From a virus: a stretch of DNA of 38,213 nucleotides. Position 1 is the stretch's first letter, and each line of letters opens with the position of its first letter. Location: positions 1 through 38,213 of the IMG/VR virus record IMGVR_UViG_3300032223_002028, one strand, 5' to 3'. Under the pieces are notes generated by a model. That model saw only the letters and a list, made by a program, of their open reading frames with translations, ran no database searches and was not told the origin of the DNA. A program made the translations under genes and the position numbers. Shown piece by piece: positions 13,258-18,803 of the stretch.

Positions 13258-13622
13258 CACGAAGCCTCCCGGCGCTGCTCGGCGCGGTAGTCCATCTCGT
13301 CGGCGTAGTCGGCTGCCGCTTGCTTGCAGGCCGCGACCATCAACTCGTCCATCAGCGCGTCGGAACACTCGATGTGCATCTCCAGCGTCTCGGCTTCGTA
13401 TTTGCCGTAGTCGCAAACGGTCACCGGCACGCCGTCGATGTGCGTGATGGTGATGTCGTCAATCTCGTCAGGGTCGGCCGGTTGGCCGCCGCTGGCGTAG
13501 GACGGCCCCTGTTCGGGCGCGCCCCACGACACGAGGTAGGAGACGGTCGCCTCGCCCTCCCAGGACGGCGTATCGCCGCCAATGGATAGGGACAGGGTGT
13601 GCGTGTAGCGGTGATCGGCCAT
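13254..13622 (-). CDS. Early conserved hypothetical protein (122 aa)
   Basis: Starts MADHRYTHTLSLSIGGDTPSWEGEATVSYLVSWGAPEQGP, a beta-rich N-terminus. Then comes an acidic middle (PDEIDDITITHIDGVPVTV) and a helical C-terminus (ALMDELMVAACKQAAADYADEMDYRAEQRR). I recall similar proteins in many temperate phages of this type, without a known role. It is the second gene of the early-left operon. Confidence 0.65.
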   Translation of the reverse strand: MADHRYTHTLSLSIGGDTPSWEGEATVSYLVSWGAPEQGPSYASGGQPADPDEIDDITITHIDGVPVTVCDYGKYEAETLEMHIECSDALMDELMVAACKQAAADYADEMDYRAEQRREASW

Positions 13623-13624
13623 GA

Positions 13625-13873
13625 CTATGCCGCCTCACTGGAGAGAACCGGAACCCGCTCGATCTCGGCCATGACCTTGGCGAGCGCATGGAAGGCTTGG
13701 CGGATTTCAGAGACCCCGCAGAACGAAACCTCCCCGTCAGGCCCGTAGAGCGTGACAACCGGGGGGCTCATGCTGCCGCCCAGGTACTTGGAGGGAACGG
13801 CCGGGGTGAAGTCGCCACGGACGGCCTCTTCGCTGTCCGGGTATGTGCTGGTGTCGAGGATTTCGCGGGTCAT
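13625..13873 (-). CDS. First gene of the early-left operon (82 aa)
   Basis: ATG 13873 is preferred because GGTGAGG lies 8 bases upstream; the longer frame to 13915 would begin within the operator. The protein has a short polar N-terminus, then VVTLYGPDGEVSFCGVSEIRQAFHALAKVMAEIE, a beta-hairpin plus helix. Function unknown. As the first gene after the OL/PL region it should be among the earliest proteins made on induction. Confidence 0.6.
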   Translation of the reverse strand: MTREILDTSTYPDSEEAVRGDFTPAVPSKYLGGSMSPPVVTLYGPDGEVSFCGVSEIRQAFHALAKVMAEIERVPVLSSEAA

Positions 13874-13905
13874 GTCGTGCCTCACCGGGTGTGTTCCGAT
13901 GACGC

Positions 13906-13934
13906 ATCCTCGCAAAATGCGAGGGTCGTGGCAA
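13906..13934 (-). promoter_or_regulatory. Predicted early-left promoter (PL-like)
   Basis: On the minus strand, TTGCCA (13934-13929), a 17-base spacer and GAGGAT (13911-13906) form a -35/-10 pair of the same make-up as the cro promoter. Operator O1 fills most of the spacer and the start of the -10, so repressor binding would block RNA polymerase. Confidence 0.55.
13908..13924. promoter_or_regulatory. Operator O1 (OL pair)
   Basis: CCTCGCA-AAA-TGCGAGG is a perfect palindrome with 7-bp arms and a 3-bp centre. It is the best copy of a site seen four times in the immunity region. Confidence 0.85.
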
Positions 13935-13942
13935 CCCCTTAT

Positions 13943-13959
13943 CCTCGCAGAATGCGATA
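13943..13959. promoter_or_regulatory. Operator O2 (OL pair)
   Basis: CCTCGCA-GAA-TGCGATA: full left arm and four matching bases of the right arm. Its centre is 35 bp from that of O1, a spacing that could allow cooperative repressor binding. Confidence 0.75.
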
Positions 13960-13974
13960 TTATTTTTTAGGCGC

Positions 13975-14000
13975 AAAAAAGCCCCGGCGAACCGAGGCTT
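13975..14000 (-). terminator. Intrinsic terminator of the repressor operon
   Basis: On the minus strand, AAGCCTCGG, a TTCG tetraloop and CCGGGGCTT form a 9-bp stem (one T-G pair) followed by six T residues. It ends the leftward cI-lipoprotein transcript just before the early-left promoter, keeping the lysogenic and lytic units apart. Confidence 0.9.
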
Positions 14001-14023
14001 GTCGGCGCAGCTCTATCGAGGGG

Positions 14024-14176
14024 TCAGGGAAGGGTCAGCGGGCAAAGCTCCGTTGCGCCGATGGTGATGGCGCGCGGCCCGAAGATGGTGGTGTAGTTAC
14101 AGACTTGGGTGAACGTCGGCGGGGTGGAAGCTGGCTGGGCCGCGGCCGCTTGGGCCGAAGCGCCCGCTTGCTGCAT
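14024..14176 (-). CDS. Small protein at the end of the repressor operon (50 aa)
   Basis: A 50-residue product with an Ala/Gln/Pro-rich N-terminal half and a conserved-looking end FTQVCNYTTIFGPRAITIGA plus TELCPLTLP. I recall similar Cys-bracketed ends in short alphaproteobacterial proteins, usually behind a signal or lipid-anchor sequence that is missing here. The frame is open back to the stop of the lipoprotein gene but has no other start. GGGGCGG lies just before the ATG. The two Cys residues suggest an extracytoplasmic disulfide. It is expressed with the repressor. Confidence 0.5.
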   Translation of the reverse strand: MQQAGASAQAAAAQPASTPPTFTQVCNYTTIFGPRAITIGATELCPLTLP

Positions 14177-14227
14177 AGCCGCCCCAATTGCGTATAGGCG
14201 GGCAGTCGTTAGCCGATCATCAGCCGC

Positions 14228-14383
14228 TCACTGCTCCGCCAGGGCCGCACGACAGCGAGGATAATCGGGGGATCCAGCGGGCGCGCCTTGAGCGCTGCAC
14301 GTCGCGTCGTCGCGTTGGGCAAGCTCTGCGGCTGTGGCGCAACCGCTAAGCATCAGGGCGAGGAGCGAAACCGCCAGCCTCAT
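14228..14383 (-). CDS. Lysogen-expressed small lipoprotein (51 aa)
   Basis: MRLAVSLLALMLSGC is a complete type II signal peptide with lipobox LSGC (Cys15). The mature part is only about 37 residues (DDATC...GAPAGSPDYPRCRAALAEQ) and has two further Cys residues that could form a disulfide. The ATG overlaps the repressor stop (ATGA), so it is translated in step with the repressor and expected in the lysogen. Phages such as T5 and phi80/N15 make small lipoproteins or surface proteins that block receptors against superinfection; a similar exclusion role is inferred here. Confidence 0.65.
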   Translation of the reverse strand: MRLAVSLLALMLSGCATAAELAQRDDATCSAQGAPAGSPDYPRCRAALAEQ

Positions 14384-14706
14384 CCATCGGTTCCCGTCTT
14401 CAACGCGCGGATCACGGAGAGCACAAGCGCCTTGCGCCCCTTGCTGGCCTGAATGACCGTCTCAAGGAACTCGGCGTCAACTTCGTCGGGATCGTGGTCG
14501 AGAAGGTAGCCGGGCGTCGTGCCCAGGTGCGGCGCCAGCTTGCGGAGCCACTTGTCCGACAGCCCGCGTTCACCGGATTCCAGCAAGCCGATGACGTTGC
14601 CGGCCGTGCCGACCAACGCCGCAAGCTGGTCCTGCGTTAGACCGGCCTTCTCCCGCCAGGCGCGCAGATGGTTCGCGGACGGCTTGGATGACTTCTTCTT
14701 CGCCAT
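14380..14706 (-). CDS. CI-like lysogeny repressor, XRE family (108 aa)
   Basis: Residues 12-66 are a helix-turn-helix of the XRE/CI type (LRAWREKAGLTQDQLAALVG...VIGLLESGERGLSDKWLRKLA), followed by a short helical tail. There is no LexA-type self-cleavage domain (no AlaGly/CysGly site or Ser-Lys pair), so induction must work differently from lambda CI. The ATG at 14706 touches operator O3. Upstream frames lack a start, and no ribosome site is correctly placed, so a leaderless mRNA from the predicted PRM is likely. It lies between the operator pairs and runs leftward, as lambda cI does. Confidence 0.85.
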   Translation of the reverse strand: MAKKKSSKPSANHLRAWREKAGLTQDQLAALVGTAGNVIGLLESGERGLSDKWLRKLAPHLGTTPGYLLDHDPDEVDAEFLETVIQASKGRKALVLSVIRALKTGTDG

Positions 14707-14723
14707 CCTCGCAGTATGCGCCG
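14707..14723. promoter_or_regulatory. Operator O3 (OR pair), overlapping the cI promoter
   Basis: CCTCGCA-GTA-TGCGCCG: full left arm, partial right arm. It covers the predicted -10 of the cI promoter and abuts the cI start codon, so binding here should shut off the repressor gene, like lambda OR3. Confidence 0.75.
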
Positions 14724-14741
14724 CGACGCCGGAGCCCTCCA
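14713..14741 (-). promoter_or_regulatory. Predicted repressor-maintenance promoter (PRM-like)
   Basis: On the minus strand, a weak -35 TGGAGG (14741-14736), a 17-base spacer and -10 CATACT (14718-14713) place transcription start at about 14706, the A of the cI ATG. The poor -35 suggests a need for activation. Confidence 0.45.
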
Positions 14742-14765
14742 CGACGTATTTGCGCGGAATGGGGC

Positions 14766-14794
14766 TTGCGTCATTCCTCGCGATTTGCGAGGAT
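14766..14794 (+). promoter_or_regulatory. Predicted early-right promoter (PR-like)
   Basis: TTGCGT (14766-14771), a 17-base spacer and GAGGAT (14789-14794). Start of transcription would fall at 14800-14801, the cro ATG. The spacer and -10 are overlapped by operator O4. Confidence 0.55.
14776..14792. promoter_or_regulatory. Operator O4 (OR pair), overlapping the cro promoter
   Basis: CCTCGCG-ATT-TGCGAGG: one mismatch in the left arm, full right arm. It sits between the -35 and -10 of the rightward promoter and includes the only ribosome-site-like GAGG before cro. A further lone half-site, TGCG followed by CGG, is at 14751-14757. Confidence 0.8.
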
Positions 14795-14799
14795 ATGCC

Positions 14800-15006
14800 A
14801 TGGACCTCGTACAAATCAGGACCGACCTCAACCTCACCCAGGCGGCGCTTGCGGCCAAGATCGGCGTCTCGCCCGGCTATGTGGCAGACATCGAGCGCGG
14901 TCATCGCAAGCTTACCATCCGCGTTGCGGCCCTGCTGGAAGCCGCATGTGAGTGTAAGGGTCTGGTTGACGCCGTGGTCGCCGAAAAGCGGTCCGAGGCC
15001 GCCTGA
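14800..15006 (+). CDS. Cro-like regulator, XRE family (68 aa)
   Basis: The whole protein is a helix-turn-helix domain (IRTDLNLTQAALAAKIGVSPGYVADIERGHRKLTIRVAALLEAA, residues 5-48) with a short helical tail. It is divergent from the repressor gene across the OR operators, the place of cro in lambdoid phages. Its presumed task is to bind the same sites, turn down repressor synthesis and later the early genes. The ATG at 14800 coincides with the predicted transcript start; if transcription starts slightly earlier, GAGG 7 bases upstream could serve as ribosome site. Confidence 0.85.
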   Translation: MDLVQIRTDLNLTQAALAAKIGVSPGYVADIERGHRKLTIRVAALLEAACECKGLVDAVVAEKRSEAA

Positions 15007-15010
15007 TGGC

Positions 15011-15145
15011 CTACCTCGCCACCCTCCGCAACGGCACGACCTTTGGGTCTGAGACCTTGCGCGCCATGGCGAGCAGGGCCTTGGCCCGATCCTTTTTCTT
15101 GATGCCCTTCAGCGCGCGTTCGAGCATGGCAAGTTCTGCTTTCAT
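15011..15145 (-). CDS. Leftward small helical protein (44 aa)
   Basis: A 44-residue basic helical protein (MKAELAMLERALKGIKKKDR...) with an excellent ribosome site AAGGGGG 6 bases before the ATG. It ends 5 bases after the cro stop, on the opposite strand. An overlapping rightward frame (15006-15587) reads as a reverse shadow of it. Function unknown; a possible RNA- or DNA-binding peptide. Confidence 0.55.
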   Translation of the reverse strand: MKAELAMLERALKGIKKKDRAKALLAMARKVSDPKVVPLRRVAR

Positions 15146-15332
15146 GAACGACCCCCTTGGCTCTGATTGCCAAAATTGCAACACCACGCGATGCACGCGC
15201 AAGCGAAGAGTCGTTCGCAACCGAACTGCCGCACGTGTCGGTAAATTCGCTTTCCCTTCGACCGCCAACGCCTCCCCCCAGGTGGTGGTCGGAGCGCGGC
15301 CGGTCGAGCTTCGGTTCCCGGTCGCGATTCAT
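15146..15332. other. Region between two leftward genes
   Basis: A lower-GC stretch. It contains the near-palindrome TTGCCAAAATTGCAA (15168-15182) and a loose leftward promoter-like pair, TTGCGC and TGCAAT. A leftward frame starts MNRDREPKLD right after the stop at 15333, but its codon use decays after about 20 codons. I do not call it a gene. Confidence 0.3.
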
Positions 15333-15545
15333 TCAGCGGAACGCGGCGAGCGTCATCCGCTCAACCGCTTCGCTGCATCCAGGGATGAGGGTTGCCGCCC
15401 TTTTCCGATAGACCTGCGCCATGCCGATCAGCACGGACGCGGTGTCAAAGTCTTCCTCTACCGCCTGACGGGTGCATCTGACCGCCGCCCGCAGGTGTTC
15501 GAACACGCCTCTACAGTCAATCACCGTTCCGCCTTCGCCCTCCAT
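15333..15545 (-). CDS. Leftward hypothetical protein (70 aa)
   Basis: Starts MEGEGGTVIDCRGVFEHLRA and continues as a helical protein (CTRQAVEEDFDTASVLIGMAQVYRKRAATLIPGCSEAVERM). An alternative start at 15575 adds ten low-complexity residues; GGAGG lies about 10 bases before the chosen ATG. It diverges from the gene at 15602 and precedes a second leftward gene. Function unknown. Confidence 0.5.
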   Translation of the reverse strand: MEGEGGTVIDCRGVFEHLRAAVRCTRQAVEEDFDTASVLIGMAQVYRKRAATLIPGCSEAVERMTLAAFR

Positions 15546-15601
15546 CGCCGCCGCGCCTCCAGCGCCTCTGACCATCGAGGCAACTGATGGGGGAAGCGGC
15601 G

Positions 15602-15994
15602 ATGCAATTCCGAGAAGAAATCCGGCCGAAACGGGAAAACGACTACGGGCTCGAGAACGCCCTGGCGCGGTACGTGCGGACCCGCTGGCCTGAGAAGACC
15701 ATCGGCCACGTCCAGCACGAGTTCGGCCTGTCCGAGAGCGAGGCGGCCAAAGTCGTCTACGCCGGGGCGAGCAAGAACACCCTGCGCCGCATCCTACACC
15801 ACAAGTGCGGCGGGTTCGGCCTGTTCGTTGAACTCCTGGCCGACGTAACCGGCGTGAGCCTCGAAAGCTTCATTGCCCAACAAGCAGAGGAGGCCCGTGT
15901 TGAGCGAGCCCAATGGGAGGCGCGGGAACGCAGCCTAGAGACTATGCGCGCTCGGCTTGCTGAGCCTCGTCAGTTCGGCGGGCGCGATGCTTAG
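15602..15994 (+). CDS. Conserved early-right protein, possible regulator (130 aa)
   Basis: ATG 15602 is chosen because GGGGGA lies 8 bases upstream; the ATG at 15587 lacks a ribosome site. The pattern ENALARYVRTRWPEKTIGHVQHEFGLSESEAAKVVYAGASKNTLRRILHHKCGGFGLFVELLADV is one I recall from alphaproteobacterial phages, with a probable helix-turn-helix in the middle and a coiled-coil C-terminus (EEARVERAQWEARERSLETMRAR). A transcription regulator early in the right operon, in the place of lambda CII, is plausible but unproven. Confidence 0.65.
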   Translation: MQFREEIRPKRENDYGLENALARYVRTRWPEKTIGHVQHEFGLSESEAAKVVYAGASKNTLRRILHHKCGGFGLFVELLADVTGVSLESFIAQQAEEARVERAQWEARERSLETMRARLAEPRQFGGRDA

Positions 15995-16061
15995 CCGTCT
16001 CGGGCCGGTGGGTCAGGACATGCGGGCGTGGGCTCTGCGGAAGCGGGGGGAGTGGCTTTGA
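15987..16061 (+). CDS. Tiny ORF linking two genes (24 aa)
   Basis: The ATG at 15987 lies within the last codons of the preceding gene, and its TGA (16059-16061) overlaps the TTG start of RusA (TTGA). The product MLSRLGPVGQDMRAWALRKR plus GEWL is basic. It may be a real peptide or only a coupling device for RusA translation. Confidence 0.35.
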   Translation: MLSRLGPVGQDMRAWALRKRGEWL

Positions 16062-16426
16062 TCGTCCGCCAGATCACCTATCCCCCCAGCGCTAACCGCC
16101 TCTGGAGAGCCGTCAGGGGCCGCCAGATCAAGTCCGCGGAATATCGGCAATGGCTGGAGGCGAACGCCGCCCACGCCCTCGCCTGGCCCCGCGTTGTGGC
16201 GCTCGACGGACACTACGCCCTCCACGTCGTGGCGACCGCCCCCGACAAGCGCAGGCGCGACCTCGACAACCTGCTGAAGCCCATCGGGGATCTAATCCAG
16301 CACCTGGGCCTCGTCACTGACGACAAGAACATGCGCCGTCTGACTGCTGAATGGGGCTCGGCTCCATCTGCCGGCGTCCAGATCACCATAAAGCCAATAG
16401 GCGGAAGTGATGACGTCAACGGCTGA
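16058..16426 (+). CDS. rusA: RusA-like Holliday junction resolvase (122 aa)
   Basis: TYPPSANRLWRAVRGR at the N-terminus and the catalytic acidic cluster Asp68, Asp70 (RRRDLDNLLKP) and Asp88-Asp89 (GLVTDDKNM) identify RusA, a homodimeric nuclease that resolves four-way DNA junctions. The length matches the E. coli enzyme (about 120). The TTG at 16058 is preferred, with GGGGGGAG 6 bases upstream and a tiny ORF ending in it. It would resolve junctions made during ERF-type recombination or replication. Confidence 0.9.
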   Translation: MIVRQITYPPSANRLWRAVRGRQIKSAEYRQWLEANAAHALAWPRVVALDGHYALHVVATAPDKRRRDLDNLLKPIGDLIQHLGLVTDDKNMRRLTAEWGSAPSAGVQITIKPIGGSDDVNG

Positions 16427-17042
16427 TTGCCGACCGTGGAGCGAGGCCGAGACCGCGTATCTGCGCGCTCACCGCGACGATCCCTTTCCTGAATTGTGCG
16501 CCATGCTTCCTGGCCGATCAACCCAGGGCATTCGCAACAAGATCAAGAATATCGGTCTTCAGAGGACTCGCGTTACTCAGACCCTGTGGCCGAAGGAGCG
16601 TCAAGACGCCTTGGCCCGGATGTTCAAGGATGGCTTGTCGGATGAGGCCATCGGCAAGGCCCTGAACGCCACGGAGAAGGCGGTTGCCTGTCGTCGGCGG
16701 GAGATGGGCTATCACCGGGAGCGCGCGTCCTACAGGCTTTCCCGCGAGCAGACTGAGAAGCTGGAGCAGCTTCGCTCGCAGGGCACGGGGTATCTCAAGA
16801 TCGCCCGCTTGATCGGCGCGCCGAGCTACACCGTCGCGCGCTATATCGACCGCAACCGGATTTACTGGGAATGCCCCGAAAGCCCGGAGCACGAGCGGAA
16901 GGACGCTGAGTTCGTCGCCCGCCTGATCGGCGAGGGCGGTATGCCCCGGTTCCGCGAGGACGCGCGCCACAACTTGATGCCGGGCTGGTGCGACGAACAT
17001 GGCCGCCCGTGGGCTGGGCTCTATCGGAGGCTGGCGGCATGA
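16410..17042 (+). CDS. Multi-helix-turn-helix DNA-binding protein (210 aa)
   Basis: Three helix-turn-helix-like units in a row: residues about 8-45 (SANT/Myb-like: WSEAETAYLRAHRDD...STQGIRNKIKNIGLQR), 55-90 (RMFKDGLSDEAIGKALNATEKAVACRRREMG) and 105-140 (LRSQGTGYLKIARLIGAPSYTVARYIDR). The C-terminal third is charged. The middle unit resembles the DNA-binding part of GcrA-type regulators in a general way. Start ATG 16410 is preferred over GTG 16407. It may control early or middle genes. Confidence 0.65.
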   Translation: MTSTADCRPWSEAETAYLRAHRDDPFPELCAMLPGRSTQGIRNKIKNIGLQRTRVTQTLWPKERQDALARMFKDGLSDEAIGKALNATEKAVACRRREMGYHRERASYRLSREQTEKLEQLRSQGTGYLKIARLIGAPSYTVARYIDRNRIYWECPESPEHERKDAEFVARLIGEGGMPRFREDARHNLMPGWCDEHGRPWAGLYRRLAA

Positions 17043-17134
17043 GCATTCATCGAGACATGTTGGCTGTGGATAGGCGCTCTGAGCCGGTGGAAATGGCCTC
17101 AGTGCGTGCATCGGCCTCCCGCAAACCAGAATAG
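17039..17134 (+). CDS. Tiny hypothetical protein (31 aa)
   Basis: The ATG overlaps the stop of the preceding gene (ATGA). The product begins MSIHRDMLAVDRRSEPVEMA and is polar and basic with no membrane segment. Only the overlap supports it. Confidence 0.35.
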   Translation: MSIHRDMLAVDRRSEPVEMASVRASASRKPE

Positions 17135-17143
17135 CCTCTGCAC

Positions 17144-17395
17144 ATGAACCAGATCACGCCCATCAAAGTCAGTGACGCGGACGACATCGCGCAAGTCGCG
17201 GCGGTCGCCCTCCGACGTTTCTTGAGGCAACCAGCTTCCCGCCACTTGTCGGCCAAGCTGTTGATGATCAGCGCGCTTGCCCTCTATGCCGAAGTCACTT
17301 CGGATGTTGAGGCTGTGGCGGTGACGAACGAACTGCTGCCGACCCTGGCCGCCCCGCAAGCCGCGCTCTCCGATGGAGGGGCGGGTGGCCTATGA
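17144..17395 (+). CDS. Small helical protein, paralog of the gene at 19455 (83 aa)
   Basis: The core AVALRRFLRQPASRHLSAKLLMISALALYAEVTSDVEA matches AVAFRRYSREPETRPLSSRMLLLSALALHAEETSAGEA in the gene at 19455, with the same spacing. The two are clearly paralogs, though diverged at the DNA level. All-helical, with no recognised function. It is immediately upstream of the methyltransferase: its TGA lies between the ATG codons of the two overlapping frames there. Confidence 0.65.
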   Translation: MNQITPIKVSDADDIAQVAAVALRRFLRQPASRHLSAKLLMISALALYAEVTSDVEAVAVTNELLPTLAAPQAALSDGGAGGL

Positions 17396-18786
17396 CATGG
17401 ATCTACGTTTCGACAGCCTCAACGTCATCAGCCTCTGCACCGGAGGCGGCGGCCTTGATCGGGCCCTTGAGCTGGCAATCCCATCTGCTCGCCCGGTCTT
17501 GTGCGTGGAGAGGGAAGCCTTCTCCGTCGCTAATCTGGTCGCGCAGATGCAACGCGGCGTCATGGCTGCGTCGCCTATTTGGAGCGATGTGCGAACCGTC
17601 CCTGGCCGACGCTTCCGTGGACGCGTGGATGGCGTCATTGGGGGTATCCCCTGCCAGCCTCACAGCCTTGCCGGAAAGCGTCTTGGGCGAGAGGACGAGC
17701 GCGACCTCTGGGCTCCGGCGCGGCGGATATTCGTTCAGTCCGGCGCCTGGTTCATCCTCATCGAGAACGTCGGCGGGATGCTCTCCAGCGGCGGCGCCGA
17801 ACGAGTCTACCGAGACCTTCTCCGACTGGGCTGCAAGGTTGAGGGAGGCATCTTCCGCGCGTCGGAAGTCGGCGCGAACCATGAGCGCGAACGCCTCTTC
17901 ATCCTCGGCGTGGCCGACGCCTCAGGCGCGGGACGGCAAGGGGGTGGATCGGACGGAGATCGACCGGGGCAACACGCGACCGCTGAACGAGGTGGTGGCG
18001 CAATGGCCGACGCCGACGTCCCTCAGCTTTGCCGACAGCCATCAGCCGGGGAACAGCTACTTGTACAACAAGACCATGGCGCTAACAGCGGACATCTGGT
18101 CCACGCCGCGAGCATCGGACGGGGAGAAGGGCGGCCCGAACCAGAGCTTCGGCGCGGGCGGGATTCCGCTGGCATCGCAATCTGCGAATTGGCCGACTCC
18201 TACCGCCCTGGATCGCCCTCGCAACGACGAGACGCTGGCGAAGTCGGCTGCTTTCCGGAAGCGCAACGCCAATCAGAATACGGTGCCGCTCTATCTGCGC
18301 GAGGTAGCGCAGAAGTGGTCGACTCCTTCGGTGGCGGACGTGACCGGCGGCCATGCGAGCCGCAGTGGACCGCGGAAGAACGAGCCGCTGTTGAATGGGC
18401 AAGCCAAGGCCCTCTCTTCGCCCCCGGCCCCGGAGACGCCGAGTCCTGGCGCCGGATCGCACAACAGCACCCTGAGCGCCTACCTGCGGTGTCGCGCTAC
18501 GACCTGTTCCGAATTGCGTGCAGAAAGGCGGGCGTTGATCCGGATGAGCATCCGCGTCCACGGCAAGAAGTGGGCGCACGCCAAGCCCAAGCCGTTCGTG
18601 CGTCCATCATTCAGGAGGTCGCTCAATCCACGCTTCGTCGGGGATCTGATGGGCTGGCCACCCGGATTGACGAGCTTCGAATGCTCGGAAACGGCGTCAG
18701 CGATCTTCAGGGCGCGTATGCGGTCCGCTCTCTCGCAACTGACCTTGCGCCCCGCTCCGCCGGCGCAGCTCTCCTTGTTCGGCTGA
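17392..18786 (+). CDS. Overprinted open frame over the methyltransferase, W-P/S-T-P repeat protein (464 codons)
   Basis: A second frame is open for nearly the whole methyltransferase gene. Its ATG overlaps the stop of the previous gene (ATGA). The middle has five W(P/S)TP motifs, with Trp at codons 174, 205, 236, 267 and 309, three of them exactly 31 codons apart. The C-terminus reads LNPRFVGDLMGWPPGLTSF, codons about 411-429. I recall both motifs from phage and bacterial proteins linked to cytosine methyltransferases. In 17911-18027 this frame ends 35 of 39 codons in G/C, the methyltransferase frame only 23 of 39. The N-terminal 100 codons look less gene-like, so the true start may be further in. 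Function unknown; a methyltransferase partner or target-recognition protein is possible. Confidence 0.5.
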   Translation: MTWIYVSTASTSSASAPEAAALIGPLSWQSHLLARSCAWRGKPSPSLIWSRRCNAASWLRRLFGAMCEPSLADASVDAWMASLGVSPASLTALPESVLGERTSATSGLRRGGYSFSPAPGSSSSRTSAGCSPAAAPNESTETFSDWAARLREASSARRKSARTMSANASSSSAWPTPQARDGKGVDRTEIDRGNTRPLNEVVAQWPTPTSLSFADSHQPGNSYLYNKTMALTADIWSTPRASDGEKGGPNQSFGAGGIPLASQSANWPTPTALDRPRNDETLAKSAAFRKRNANQNTVPLYLREVAQKWSTPSVADVTGGHASRSGPRKNEPLLNGQAKALSSPPAPETPSPGAGSHNSTLSAYLRCRATTCSELRAERRALIRMSIRVHGKKWAHAKPKPFVRPSFRRSLNPRFVGDLMGWPPGLTSFECSETASAIFRARMRSALSQLTLRPAPPAQLSLFG

Positions 18787-18803
18787 TGGAGCAGACCCGA
18801 TGA
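17397..18803 (+). CDS. DNA cytosine-5 methyltransferase (468 aa)
   Basis: All core motifs occur in order: motif I LCTGGGGLD (residues 13-21, AdoMet binding), motif IV GGIPCQPHS with catalytic Cys86, motif VI ENV (Glu123), motif VIII HERERLFILG, and motif X LGNGVS (Asn432). The region between motifs VIII and X, where target recognition lies, is low-complexity with recurring ADA/ADS units and is where the second frame shows better codon use. ATG 17397 has GGTGG 8 bases upstream. No restriction nuclease is beside it, so it is probably an orphan methyltransferase protecting phage DNA or altering host control. Confidence 0.85.
   Translation: MDLRFDSLNVISLCTGGGGLDRALELAIPSARPVLCVEREAFSVANLVAQMQRGVMAASPIWSDVRTVPGRRFRGRVDGVIGGIPCQPHSLAGKRLGREDERDLWAPARRIFVQSGAWFILIENVGGMLSSGGAERVYRDLLRLGCKVEGGIFRASEVGANHERERLFILGVADASGAGRQGGGSDGDRPGQHATAERGGGAMADADVPQLCRQPSAGEQLLVQQDHGANSGHLVHAASIGRGEGRPEPELRRGRDSAGIAICELADSYRPGSPSQRRDAGEVGCFPEAQRQSEYGAALSARGSAEVVDSFGGGRDRRPCEPQWTAEERAAVEWASQGPLFAPGPGDAESWRRIAQQHPERLPAVSRYDLFRIACRKAGVDPDEHPRPRQEVGARQAQAVRASIIQEVAQSTLRRGSDGLATRIDELRMLGNGVSDLQGAYAVRSLATDLAPRSAGAALLVRLMEQTR

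Noticed and set aside
14256-14277. A third copy of the dispersed repeat (ATCCCCCGATTATC match)
   Set aside because: Only 14 bases match and the other blocks are absent; chance matches of this length are expected in a genome of this size.
14901-15332. Leftward 143-codon frame starting right after the stop at 15333
   Set aside because: Only the first 20 or so codons have gene-like third positions. The remainder crosses the ribosome site and gene of 15011-15145 and then cro.
15006-15587. Rightward 193-codon frame after cro, with TGATG overlap
   Set aside because: Its sequence reads as the reverse shadow of two leftward frames, one of which has a perfect ribosome site. Composition is Arg/Ser/Ala-rich without a domain, so the leftward genes are preferred.
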